NCBI GenBank assembly: GCA_037903475.1
Contig: JBAJFG010000479.1
Location: forward strand, 1,846,501-1,910,500
Reading direction: 5' to 3'
Length of the DNA stretch: 64,000 bases
Source: Ancylostoma caninum
Lineage: Eukaryota > Nematoda > Chromadorea > Rhabditida > Ancylostomatidae
Part shown: one piece after another, positions 44,045 to 56,168 of the stretch
How positions within the stretch are numbered: the stretch's first letter is position 1
Layout of the letters: each line of letters begins with the position of its first letter
Position numbers and translations under genes: made by a program
The notes under the pieces: generated by a model
Databases searched by the model: none
Told to the model about the DNA's origin: nothing
What the model saw: the letters and a program-made list of their open reading frames with translations, nothing else

Positions 44045-47000
44045 ATGGTCCTTCGTTTTGTGCGAAAACCGCGTGGCGGCTGCTTGAAGCTGCTCTACCT
44101 AGCAGGCTTCGCTTGCTTATTCTTCTTTCTATCCAGTCAGTTGAAGAATTCACAGTCATTTGCTAAAGCGATTGCAGCGCCTTTCGAGAAGGTAGGTCCT
44201 TTTCTCATTTATTTCTCCTCCTTGCTATCTAAAAAAATTGGCGAATTGTTTTTTCTTCACCAGGACCGTGGCGTGCATCCTTTGCCAGAAGAGTCTAAAG
44301 AGTATGGAAACCATGAACATCCTGCTGGTGCTCAGCGAGAGCAAGCTCCACTCCCAATAATCAAGAACGAGGATGGTGATGGCGTGGATCCTGATCGGGT
44401 TGATGGACCAGATGCAGTGTAAGTCTTGTTTCTGTTCCGTTTTTCTGAGTTTTTTTTTCTTCCTTTCCATATGCTGAACAGATGCCCTTTTTTTCGATAA
44501 ATCAGTACGCTGCAGCCTGTCCATGTTCACTTATTCTTTTTCCTTTTTAAACCGCTTACAACGCGGTTGCATAATGCATTGAGTAGTGTTTTCAATGGTC
44601 TGCAAGGAGGACATAAGCTTGGAATATTAATATCGTGGTGCAAGATTTGCTCCTTTCACACAGTTTCACATTTGCTTATCTAAGCAGTAGGCTTTGCCCG
44701 ATTTTTGTTAATGTTATCTCTTCTTCTGTCCTTCCCCAACATAGTATCATATCTGTTCTATATTGATTAGAAATACCAGCTTCTTTCCAACAATCCACCC
44801 AGCGATCTTTCTACCATAAATTAAGGTTACGAAATTTGAAATCAGCATCCTGGAAGTTTGCACTTCTCTGTCCGATGCAGGTATTCGTGAACGTTCCGGG
44901 GAAGCTCTAAGCTTGCCACTCTTCCAGAATGGACGAGTTTCCCAGCGAAAAGGCGGCGTATGTTATTATCTTCATCACCACCTATCTAGTTGATTGAGAT
45001 GAATCGCTCTAACAAAGTATTCCCATTTTTAACTTGAGAACTCGCACACTCTAGGAGAGTGGGTAAGTGCGAAAATTCCCGAGTACAATCGTGAATATGG
45101 TCCAGTTGCATCCTAGAAAGGATGGGTAATCTTATTTCCAGGGGTATGATTAGCAACTGAGTGTAGGGAATGTCATATATGGGCAAACATGTCGATGGGT
45201 GCCTGGCCAAGGGAAGATTTGAGTGCGTTAACACGTTTACCATGTGTAATCTCATCTATTCTCCCGGCCCTTCGATAAGTCGTGTCCAGTATATAATTTG
45301 GTCGCTGGCAGGTCACAACATTGAGTAGAACACAAGGAATCTTCACCTACGCAGGGGGGGGGGGGGCGAGAATATGGAAATTTTGCAACTTTCATTTGCA
45401 CAAGCGTATTAGCAAAAACGGCGGAGACCCCACTGCACTTGCGTGGCGGGACTGACGAAAGGCACTTGCGTGGCGGGATGCATAAAATACAACAACAAAA
45501 GACCCTTCACTCACACGGATTTCTCACGCATACACCATTCTCTTATCATTGGATATCAGTTCTAGTCCCTCAAAACTCTTGAAGTCCTGCGAAGTTTCAA
45601 GTGTGAAGAACTCAATAGGTGTTGTCTCTAGTTAATGCAAACAGTTAGTTCTTGCTTTATTTCGGTCGAGACTTCACGCACATTAAGATACATTGCGTAG
45701 AAGGACTTCTCACTCCACTTCCTGGTAGATTCTACTAGACATCATAACGTTGCTGTTGCCTTTCGTTTTGGCTGGTGTTTATTTGCCAGGCGGCAATTTA
45801 TTCTAGAACGCTCCATTAAAGTAGATAATTTAAATCCGGAGTTCATGTTGTGAACTTGTTAATTCCTCGTTTCTTTGACGATCAATGCGAGCTGGTTTTT
45901 GTATTCATTGTGTTTCGCTTCTTATGCTTCACGCATTTTAGGGCATACAAAGCTGACCAGGAGCAAGAGCAGCTCCCAGTTGAGAATGCAGTTGCTCCAA
46001 AAGATGTCTTCGGGAAACAACCTCAGAATAACGCACGAGCAGATGCAGATGATGCATCTTATCCTCACTTGAACACAAATGGAAAGTTTATTCCTCAACG
46101 ACGGATCATTCATTTGGATTTGAAAGGAGGCGCTTTTAAGGTACATTTTATTCTCTTTGTGGTAGCATGTAAATTGGATTTTTTTCGATTTCCAGCCGGA
46201 GTTTCTCGCTGAATTATTCTACTTTTTCAACCGCATAAGAGCGACTGGAGTGCTGATTGAATGGGAGGACATGTTTCCGTACACAGGAAATCTATCGGAC
46301 GCTGTTAACGGAAATGCCTACTCCATGGAGAATGTATGTGCTTATCCGTCCATTCCTCCTCGTACGCGAAATATTAATGGTTCTCCATTTTTCATTGGTG
46401 GTGTTAAGCTTGTGATGACAGATTGTCGTGTGGGAGGTCGTGAAGGAGTTCGCACGTTGGTGGATAAAAATTTGGGAATAGAAGGGGGGAGGGGTGGTCG
46501 TAACTTCGCTGGCTGAGAGGGGTGGTTGTATGAGGGACGAGGTTCTTAAGTGTGGCAGAGGTAGAAATTTGTATGAAGAGCTCTGACAGTAGCAGGAACC
46601 CCGCCCCCACTCTCCAGAGCCGGCTCCTCGGGTCCTGGGAGGCGAGGAAAGAGTTCACTCTTCATCATCACCATGCTTTAACCTGCTCAGTGATGGGCAG
46701 GTCTAGTCATGAGCATTCAGAACATTTTGTTACTACTCGCGGAGGCATGGAGGTTCTCTACGAAAAGAAAAAGTGCTCACTAAAGATTATATCACACGGT
46801 ATTAAAATTTACGAGGATTAGTGCCTTATAGTACTCTATTCCATTAGATTTTTCTCCTCTTTAACTAGTTCATAGTTTTGGGAATGTTTGAGTTGGCAGC
46901 TAGTTCTTATTTAGGTCGAATACATACTGAAAGAAGCCAAGCGTCATCATCTCGAAGTCATACCATTGGTGCAAACATTTGGCCACCTTGAGTGGATCTT

Positions 47001-50000
47001 GAAGCTTGAAAAGTTTGCTCATTTGAGGGAGGACAGCAGATTTCCCCAGGTGGGTAACAGATTCCTCTTTATATGTAATTCTTGCAAGGTTTCTGCTGTT
47101 TTTTTTTTCATCCTGTTTGCTTCGTGATAAGAGTTTCTTGTGCCTCATCAGATAAGAGCCTGGAGTTTTGTTTAGGTTATCTGCTTTCCCGAACCGGAGG
47201 CGTGGAAGCTCATCACTGATATGATCGATCAAGTTGCAGCTGTGCATAAGAAATATGGCATGCCTTTTTTCCATATGGGTGGTGATGAAGCTTTCCAGGT
47301 AGGATGTGCCTTCCCGGGTGTGATGTTAATTTGCTTTCGGGTTTCCTGTTTTTCGAACGAAGTGAGTGTATTCACATTCTGCTCCTTCAGGTCGGTGTCT
47401 GCAATGCCAGTATAATAGAAATGGGTCGACAAGGATCTCGAGACCGGTTGATGCTCTGGCATATTTCGAGAACTGCAAAATACATCAAGAATACGTACTC
47501 TGTGAGTTTTGAAGTTGTTTGTATTGATCTCATCTATCTGTGATAGGTATCGTGTACGCTTTTGAAATGCATGTGAGTAAATATTTATGCTTCTAGCTCT
47601 TGTCAGAATTTCCTCTATTTCTATCTTTTCGTTTATATATCTGGTTAATAGAGCTTCTTCTCCTCAAGTTTTTCATGGAATACTTTTCAGACTACTGTTC
47701 TGGCATGGCATGACATGTTTGGGCATGCAATGGAGTTCGATTTGGCCGCCTACCACATGACAGAAGTTTTGGAACCTGTTCTCTGGAGTTATGCTGAAGA
47801 CTTAGACCTCTATTTGCCGAAAACTACGTGGTTAAGCTTGAAGGTATTTTTTCCGGTGGATGTTTATTTCCATTAAAACTGTTCGCTCATTTTTTCGTTC
47901 TTGCATTTGATTTTCGTTTCGTATTATGCTTTTGATCCACTGAATCCTCATACTTACCAACTAGTCGAGTTTTCTTATTGTTTGCGAGTTAGCACTCCTT
48001 TACCACCGTTACATGCTCCTCACTTCCTTTTGTTTTTACAGTATTTTGGGACTTGTCAGGTCATTTTTCTTCTGTTAAGAGAATAGTTCGCTCTATGCAT
48101 TGTTTATCATCATGACAATCCACGTGATTTTCTTGAGAAAAAAGGAGGTTACTGGAAAATTAAGAGTTTCGAGAAATTATTTCGTCATGAAATCATTTTA
48201 AGTATTTGCATCATTTGTGAACGCATCTCTTGGCCATTGACGTCAACTATTGTTTCAGCCCTTCCGACGTGTATGGGGCAGTTCTGCTTGGAAAGGAGCA
48301 GATGGTCCGGCACGTTTCAATTCCAATCCTATTCATTACATCCGAAACCACGAAGCTTGGATAGAGCAGATGACTAGAAATTATAATGAGTTTGACGTGC
48401 TGCAGGTGAGGTGTAAAATACATTCGAACTGCAAGCTATTACTTTGAAATTTCTGCATTTCAAGGGCATTATTCTCGCTGGATGGTCTCGCTACGATCAT
48501 TTTGCTATTCTGTGTGAATTGGCTCCTGTTGCCCTGCCAACACTTGCAATGTCCATGGAAACCATCTTGGTATGTTCATCTTTTTCAAGATGCAGTCTAT
48601 CACTTATATGTTGCAAGCCTTTGTGAGCATTCATGAACTTGAGAGTTCGGTTCTGAGAAAGAAGCTCTCCGATTTCGCATCTTAGGGAACAACTTCTTGT
48701 GGTGAGTATAAAAACGTCGAAATTAAACAGCAGAAAGTTTGAGTAATCAAAAAGATTGCCATCTTCGATGTACATGCACACCAGGGATGAGCGGCTTGTC
48801 CGTATCCGGTTGTCCGTTCTGCCGTTATCCGTGGGTTTTGGCCTACCCGTTATCCGCACCGTTATCCGGGCTTCTGACGCCGGGAATAGTACCTTCACTT
48901 CGCACGAATAGCCTCCATCCCATGAAGTACCACTCGATCTAGCGCATTTTACATCTTCAGAGGTTTACAATCTTGTAGCAAGGTAGGAGAAGATAATACA
49001 AACTTGTACTTGCCCAAAGAGAGATGCTCTTGCTCGTGTTCTCTGAGTTGTCCGACGAAGTGAATCAGTAACCTCGAAACCATCATTTACTTGTTAAGTT
49101 ATCAACAGCTTTGACCAGTGTTTGGAAATTAACACCGTTGAAATTGGTCGCAGCTCACATACGATTGGTGCCTCTTCCTCGCGAGGTTCATTTCGACTAT
49201 TCGTTGAACTCTACGGTTTCTATCAATTTTCGAATGTGTTGATTAAATAGCGTTTGAGAGTGAATGCGTTCATAACAGTCAGCCAGTACTAGAATGTTTA
49301 TCAGAACTCCACAAAAGATATATGAAGCAAAGCTTCAGCCCCCTTCAGCTCCCCTCTCTCCGCTCACCCCAAAACAAAACCTTGGGACGAGCAGCCTTCG
49401 GCTACCTAAACTCCCCACTAGAAAGACATGGACATCTCAAGCACATCTCAAGCGACTGATGTGCCAATTAAATTAACCAGTATCCAGATGTCACTGGAAA
49501 CTGTTGTTTTTATGGCAAACTCTAGTTGCTGTATACGTACACCTCTTCGTAATGACGCCATGCATTGCGTATTGCTCAGAATGGCGGATTTTGAACACTA
49601 ACAAAATGAAGAATTTGTGCTAATTTTTCTTCACAATATGCATTCATATCGCATCTCACCTTTATCATTTTTTTATATTGTAGAATGTGGTGTCTTGTAG
49701 CATTTGGATCATTTATCCGTTAACCGTTAATCGGCATCCGTTATCCGGTCATTTTTGGCCTATCCGTTATCCGGGTCGTGAAAAATTTCGTGTCCGCTCA
49801 TCCCTGATACGCACATTTGAAATTGTGTAAAATACGTTTCTCAAATCCATTGTCCTCACCGAACATGGGTCCCTAGAATTTCAGAGATGTGATCCTAAAA
49901 TTTATTGGAGTAGTATGAGAATTTCGATATCAAACTGATTCGAGAATTTGTTCCTCATCGGGCGGCCTTACCTATGTTTGTTGCAGAACAGATGTCCGTA

Positions 50001-51305
50001 AGGATACTGGTGTGCTCTGTAGCTTCTGATTCTCATCCTTTCCATATCATATCTTCAGTTTCTCTTTGATTTAGAAGTTCTTACCTACCAACTTCATACT
50101 ATCATCTGCTGCAGTTGGTCTAGGCTTCATAATTATTCTTTCTTTGACTTACAATAGCTCTAGAACTACGTGTTCGTTTCCTACTGTTTTGACCAGCCAG
50201 TTTTTCTCAAATTCACTAATTGGAGGGAGTGGCTCCATCTCCGCCCGATTAATTCGAGTCGCAGGCTTAATCCATTCCGAATGTTTTTCTCTAGAGTTGG
50301 GATTAACTGGGTTAATTGGTGATCGAATTTTACGCAAAATCGAGCATCTTACGTCAATGATGTCTCCGGATGTTTCTTTTTCCGTTCGCAATATGTCTTG
50401 CTTTTTCTTAATACGCTTCTTGCATTCTTTTTATTATTAGCGATGGCTTAGTTTGCTTCAGCTAAAAAGTTCAAACTAATTCATGGCGAGATAGGTTAGG
50501 TGAGGGTGATGCCTTTATAGCAGTTTATTGGGAGTATTGCAGGAATGCTTAGCTCGACTTTATGAGGGACTTTTCACTGTTCGATTTCTCATATTATAGG
50601 AAGGAAGACCTCTGCAGGGTGATTATCCTCTCTCGCGGGAGGCACTCCAATGCACTCCATCAACTAGTATGGGTGTCACCTACGGATGTACTTTTCCCGG
50701 CCATAAGGTAGACAATTTTTTCTCGGTTTTTGTTCTCTGGGCGTTGATTTTATTGATTTTACCTTTATTTCCCATTTTCTTTATTATTTTCAGGCTTACG
50801 AGTTGATAAACGAGTATTGGCAGCGTAGGAAGCAGTTACTGCAGTACCGCGAAGATGACTTTGAGCTGAATGGTTGGCTTTCTAGGGTAGCTGACACGTA
50901 TTCGAGCAGTAGCCAATGGTACATTGATGTAAGTTCGCACTGTTTCGTGTAGTTCCAGTAGTAATGTACTGAGAAACTACTGTTTAAGAAAATCGAGCCA
51001 CTGTTGGATTACCACGCGAAGCCTATTCTTCGATTGGAGAAGGAGCTGCGGAACGAGCTCGCACGTATTTATTACCAGGTATTTCAATTGAATCCGAGAT
51101 TTGTAGTGCTGAGGGTGATGGTGTTTTTTCTTGTGATCAAATCGAAATTACTCTTTAGGAAACCATAGACGAATTCATTTTTACGTACATGGAAGAAGAC
51201 ATCGATTGGATACAACGCAAAATTGAGTCCGCTGCGAAGATATCCAAACTTGGGCACTTTCCGAAGCGTCCGTTTGTTCGTTTAAAGTCACACGAGGAGC
51301 TGTGA
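44045..51305 (+). CDS. GH20 beta-N-acetylhexosaminidase, membrane-anchored (hex-2 to hex-5 type)
   Basis: Fourteen exons join in phase: 44045-44191, 44264-44418, 45942-46140, 46196-46333, 46915-47049, 47176-47298, 47391-47501, 47691-47843, 48259-48405, 48465-48569, 50600-50707, 50794-50928, 50989-51078, 51159-51305; 630 residues. Residues about 16-33 form a hydrophobic anchor after a basic start, giving type II topology with the enzyme in the Golgi or secretory lumen. The GH20 barrel starts near residue 150 (HLDLKGG). HMGGDEA holds the adjacent Asp295-Glu296 catalytic pair. LAWHD and AGWSRYDHF are further family motifs. The architecture matches hexosaminidase D and the nematode HEX-2 to HEX-5 group, which remove terminal GalNAc or GlcNAc from glycans. 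Intron 10 (2 kb) contains a hAT-like element. Which paralogue it is cannot be told. Confidence 0.92.
45270..45590. repeat. Dispersed repeat within intron 2 of the hexosaminidase gene
   Basis: Segments such as GATAAGTCGTGTCC, ACAACA...AGAACACAA and TTGGATAT.AGTTCTAG recur upstream at 43315-43420 and 43120-43190. The family is decayed and its ends are unclear. A G run (45355-45366) is inside. Confidence 0.5.
48782..49806. mobile_element. hAT-like non-autonomous element, 1,025 bp
   Basis: The ends are CAGGGATGAGCGG...(left) and CCGCTCATCCCTG (right), perfect over 13 bp with further partial pairing. Flanking 8-mers ATGCACAC (48774-48781) and ATACGCAC (49807-49814) match at six of eight positions, differing only by transitions, as an old target duplication would. 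Both subterminal zones carry clusters of TTATCCG/TATCCG in the same sense (about 48805-48870 and 49708-49780). No transposase ORF is present. It lies in intron 10 of the hexosaminidase gene. Confidence 0.85.
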
Positions 51306-51909
51306 ATCTCATCAGTAACTGGTTTTTTTTACTCCTATAGTATTGCTGAAAGAATCTTGTATGAACGATAAGCCCAATTGCAATTCACAAAGATTCGCTT
51401 ACGGCATCCAGTCAGGTGTTTTTTGAGTTTGTTAATTGTACATGATTATGCCTTTCAGTAACGGATATCTCGATGTGAACAGTGCTACATAAATTCCCGA
51501 TTTTTAAGGGATGCATATTAAAATTTTGTGTTGCGTAATCTGTTTCTTCATACAATTCTCATGGTAGTTTAATCTCTCATTATTCATGGTAGCTATGTTA
51601 CTACTTAAAACTTACGCGTTTCCTAGTTGTACCGGTGCTGTGTTAGTGCTGCTGTATAGGATTTCAATTTTTACGTCCTGAGTGAGCTTTCTCAGTACGT
51701 ACTGCTGTGATAAGATGCTCTTACTACTTATATTTGCCAAATAACTGTTTTGCTGTTTGATGTGTTTTGTTGTAGACTGTGTACGAATGAATTAGTTGTC
51801 TCAGTTTCTTCTTTGCAAGTCCTTCTTCTTGTTATGATTTCATTGCAAATACAAGATGTTGCCATCATAGATGCACAATCTGGATGTTTGTATGGAACAG
51901 TTCTGGTCA

Positions 51910-52570
51910 ATCATTTTTGCACCCAAGAATATCGACCATACCGCCTGCCATGCCGCACCACCTACGGGTTGCGGCATGGACATCGCTGGGATTTATGTCC
52001 TGCTTGTGTTTCGCCGTTTTCCTTTGTCTTTTTTCCCAACAAACATACTGTGAGCGTAGATGGAAGTGCATTTTTCGTGGACTTGAGAAGCAACCGGCTG
52101 CCCCGCTCGCGCTGGAATCGCTACCATAATGGCAAATCAGTGTTTTCTTGTTAGTTTTCATCTTATTTGATGTCAACTGTTAAGAGAACGCACAAACTGT
52201 CGAGAAGACCCCATGCTTTGCCATCGTTTATACTCTGTTTCGCCCGCGACGATAGTTGAGTATTCGTGCACAGTGTCTGTTTTTCTCTGGACCCTCTCCA
52301 GTCTCTGCGCGCTTTCCCGCGCTCTTCTTCTCTGAAGCGTTTCCCCAACTATCTTCCCCCGTGGAACAGACTATAGGCGATTCCAGCTAAAGCGGCGCGG
52401 TAGTGCCTCGCGATCATCGTGTCTGCAAAAATGCACTTCCATCGACGCTCACTGTATGTATGTGAAACATAGATAAACGGAACGCCAGGCAACCATGAGG
52501 TTCAGCTGGTCTGCCGCGCTGCGTAGGGGTGGGGGGGGGCGGCACGGTGGTATTGATCGGCCGCATTTTG
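51910..52570. mobile_element. Foldback element interrupted by a MITE
   Basis: 51910-52125 pairs in inverted orientation with 52377-52570. The best segment is CATACTGTGAGCGTAGATGG (52052 onward) against the inverse near 52458-52425, followed by GAAGTGCATTTTT, and a GCTGGAATCGC edge near 52115 and 52385. The 147 bp MITE at 52229-52375 lies in the loop and touches the right arm, so insertion came later. Confidence 0.65.
52229..52375. mobile_element. 147 bp MITE, copy 2
   Basis: Starts TATACTCTGTTTCGCCCGCG, ends CGTGGAACAGACTATA, with CGACGATAGTTGAG and CCCAACTATC as inner parts of the inverted repeats. Same length as copy 1 at 21609-21755. Confidence 0.8.
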
Positions 52571-54524
52571 GGATGCAAAATGATTGACGGGCACTGTAGG
52601 TTTGCAGCTATAGCGCCTGCAAATCTTTTTCACCAAATTGCGACGGTTTTGCTACTGCATAGGGCAGCGACACACGGGTGACTATTACTCTAATATTGTT
52701 CTTCCTCCCATACACGCGGCAAAGCAAGTGTACGTATTTTTTGTAAAAGTGCATTGGGACGTCGCAACGACCCCATCTCTAGGCTCATTTTCACTGACGA
52801 GGTCCATACCAAGTTCACACGAGTAATCTTTCATCCACGACCAGCAGACGCTTTGGATCGATATCAATATTTCAAATGCGCATGACAACATTCGTCAGCA
52901 CGAACCCGTGAATGCACCAGCTGTGTTTGTTTTCAATGAGGTAGGGAGCAGGACACAAAAGACGACTCATGGAACAACGGAGCGTAAGAAAAAGAAACAA
53001 AGAAGTGAGCCAAACGCTTTCTATTTGAAGCCATTTGGGAAATTCTTCATGGATTTTGGTGTTTTTAGTTGCTCTGGTCTCTGAAAGAACAAAAGTGCAT
53101 TGTTCGTGTGGATATTTCGTCCTCGTGGCAGTTACTACGTGGTTGCGGACGACAAATGCGCTTGGAGAACGTAGTAAACGCCGTCTGGGCGATTCCACTC
53201 AGCTCAGCTGGTCGAGTGAACATTTGGAGGTGAGTGCCTTATGCTCGGCTGGACACAAGAGGCGGAGGCGCACAATGCCGGCGCCGACCCTCGGCCAGCC
53301 GCACGCTCTCTGCCCTCGCTGCACCTCTTTTTCATCACACACTCGCTGCCACCCAAATCTCATACCTCCATCTTATTGATCACGACCACATTTAATAGTT
53401 GACTTTGCACACACTTCACTCGCGTTTCGGCACTCCATTTATATGCCATTACAGAGTTGTCCGTGAAGTGCAGCATGCAGCCGGGTTTTCGTGCTCGAAA
53501 GGGACGTTCCTGCCGCTGGAAGCGGGTTCATAAATAATTTATTGTGTTTCTGGCCATTTCATGCTTCGAATGGTGTAATATTAATGACCTTCGATCACAA
53601 ATTTGATGGATTCTCTCTCAGCAACCAAAATGAATCACTCTTCATAATTTAACATGAGATTTGAGGCTTCCACACTGTCACATTTAAGAAACTCATCATT
53701 GTGTTTATAAATTAATCGATTTCATTTGTAGTGCAGCTAAAATTGAAAGCGTTGAAGGTCTAGAAGGATATGTAGGTAGAGTTTTTCAATATGATTCAGA
53801 AATCGCAAGCACTTTTTTCGGAATGAAAAACTGCACAGAATTCACAGTGATGCTCACTTCATGGCAATTTTACACTTAGTTGTACAGTTGTACACTTAGT
53901 TTCTTTATATTTTTCTTCCTCTTTCAATTGTTCTACTCATTTTTCTTTTTCCTGGCATTTTTATAGTGTAGCGTCCTATATTTAAGGGTGAACGAAATAA
54001 GTAAAAGTCAGCTTTTTCATATACTTCAGGTTTTTATTACCACTCTTTTGAGCCTTCTATCATTTTTGAGCGGAAATGAGCACCTTCTTTTGAAGAATTC
54101 AAGGAACACCGGGCGAGATGCGCGGTAGTGCTTATGCTAAGTCAATTTTACACACGGCTGCCTCTGAATTCGTGCACGCCAGATAACTGGCTATTTGGAA
54201 CACTTCACTTCAGCTTCCGTTCGTAACTGGTGTAAACTGCACATGTGAGTTGCTGAGGAATTCCAAAATGACCTGATTTTTCTCTCAAATCTCATCATTC
54301 ACTTATCCTTCTATTGATTTTTAAAATCCTTCTCTGCTTGGAAACCGCTGTCCTAGGAAAGTTTAGGAAACTTCTTGCGACGTTCATATCTTTGATATAC
54401 AAATGATTGCGTTGCATTTCTGTGGGCGGCTCAATGGTCATCATGCTACGCGATCGTTTTGTTTGATATCTTGCTTGCGCATTTCATTTTAATGTTGATT
54501 TGGAATGAGCTGTTTCAGGCATCC

Positions 54525-56168
54525 ATGGTTTTAGACACGCAGAATCAGTTGTCGGCCTTAGATCAGCACGTTGCTCCAGGACTGCGACTATGGATGCTGA
54601 TTGCTCTTGTGTCCGGTGTACTGTTAATTATGGGTTAGTTGAAATCAAATTTTGCAACAACTTTCTTGCTCATTTTGGGTAGAGCCAGCTTTGTTTTAAC
54701 TGTTTCTGGGGACCCATTTTGACCACTACCTTTGCCGTCCATAGTTAAAACGTAAACTAGGAGGTTTGCAAACCAGGCGTTTTGTATTTGACCTAGATGA
54801 GATGAAATTTCTCACAAGCCGCAGTATGGCACCAACTTGAGCTTTTCTTTGAGTAGTTTGTTCTTTTATAGGGTTTTGTTTTTTTTTAGATAATTTAAGC
54901 TTCAATAGGAGTGGGTGACAGCCGTGGCGTTAAGTAATGTCAAGCGGGTGTAAAAGAACAGTCATATGTGAGGTGCATTAAGATGAACATATCCTATTTT
55001 CGCAGTGCTTACCTTCCGGTCATTATCCTTATCGGCATATCATGCTCGACCTTTCTATCTAGCTCTCTAGCTATCTCTAACATGCAGATCAGTGATAGAC
55101 TTGTTAGAGGTACCGGTATGGGGAGAGGATAGGCGTTGCGGAAAGCGGCCAGATTTGTCTTTGTAGACTGCAAAGGAAGAGACATTGCGTGCCTGAATAA
55201 GAAAAAAAATTACAAGCACTGAATTCGCCAGTTACGGTCATAAATTAGTTGACTACACAACTTTTTTCAAGGTATTTGTTAAAATTCGAGTACATACCCG
55301 GGTGTGGGTCATGATGAGGCAAAAGTGGGTGGGCGATGTGTCTGCGATTGGTTAAATGAAACCCTCGCTCCGCCCTTCAGGACTTACTCGCACTGATTCG
55401 CGCGCGATTTCACCATACTTACCCATGCAAATCTGAGTGTGAGTGGGGACGAGTCGCCGAAAAAGGGCGGGAAGGTGCCGCCTCATTTTGCCTCATCGTG
55501 ACCCACACCCTACATACCCTTCATTCTGATAGATGAGACTACCTTGTTGCCCGCGCACCTGCGTTTAACGTACGCTCGCATTATTTCCGGAGACCCTTTC
55601 ACATGTCAATGCAACTGGAGAGAGAAGAAATAAGCGAGGTTCTTGCTGCATTGGCATCTTGGAACAAACTTAGAGGAAATGAGGGCATGTATGGAATGCA
55701 TATCCCCGTGCAGCAAGGTGGACTCGTGTTTCTGAACGGAAGGCATTTTCGCTGGCTCAAAATGTAAACGCATCAATTCTCAGTTTCTTTTTAATTAATA
55801 GTTTACGACAAACTTATAAATGCATCAATTTTTAGTTACTTTCTTTATTATACTTTTCAGTGGTTCTGGTCTGTTGTTTCATGCGGATCAGAATACCTAG
55901 GACGAAGCGCCAGATTGATTTGATCGCTGCAAAACGAAAGATGAGGAACAAAAGTGCAAAAACTGTCCATGGTATGTGATTTACTGAACTGTTTGTATGC
56001 AGAATTTTGTCCAACCCGATGACTTCAGCTGACGAGCGTGCTCAAGCTATAGTGATGAACTCTATGCGGCCGAAGTCAAGTACAGCTGCGAAACCAACCA
56101 TTTCGGAGCAGCCAGCGGATGAACAGCCTCTTGTGCATAAAGGCTCGAGACAACATACTGAGGTTTAA
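54525..56168 (+). CDS. TMIE orthologue, accessory subunit of the TMC mechanotransduction channel
   Basis: Three exons: coding from 54525 to 54633, then 55861-55971 and 56029-56168 (TAA); 119 residues. The ATG lies six bases after a TTTCAG acceptor (54513-54518), which suits spliced-leader trans-splicing. Residues 20-45 (GLRLWMLIALVSGVLLIMVV) form one membrane helix, followed by LVCCFMRIRIPRTKRQID. The combination of RLW before the helix and the cysteine pair, R.PRTK and charged helix after it is the hallmark of TMIE, which in worms and vertebrates binds TMC proteins and is needed for their conductance. The C-terminal 60 residues are polar and poorly conserved in the family. There is no cleavable signal, and the length fits short nematode TMIE. 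A farther upstream exon cannot be excluded. Confidence 0.85.
55300..55511. mobile_element. 212 bp hAT-like MITE with perfect 8 bp target duplication
   Basis: GGGTGTGGGTCATGATGAGG at the left is inverted at the right end (CCTCATCGTGACCCACACCC) with one mismatch. ACATACCC flanks both sides (55292-55299 and 55512-55519). It is in the first intron of the tmie gene. No coding capacity. Confidence 0.88.

Larger units (their letters stand above)
51306..54518. other. Intergenic region between hexosaminidase and tmie
   Basis: 3.2 kb with no convincing gene. It holds a foldback element (51910-52570) with a nested MITE, and an open segment (53069-53229) bounded by a TTTTTAG acceptor and a GTGAGT donor that could be an upstream exon but lacks a start. 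53240-53340 is CG-rich. Confidence 0.55.

Noticed and set aside
51750..52154. 134-codon plus-strand ORF after the hexosaminidase gene
   Set aside because: Overlaps the inverted repeat of the foldback element; two other frames are open over the same stretch, so it is accidental.
53069..53229. Candidate upstream exon of tmie
   Set aside because: It has a good acceptor and donor and joins in frame, but has no start codon and no TMIE-like character; the ATG at 54525 just after a TTTCAG acceptor gives a complete TMIE protein.
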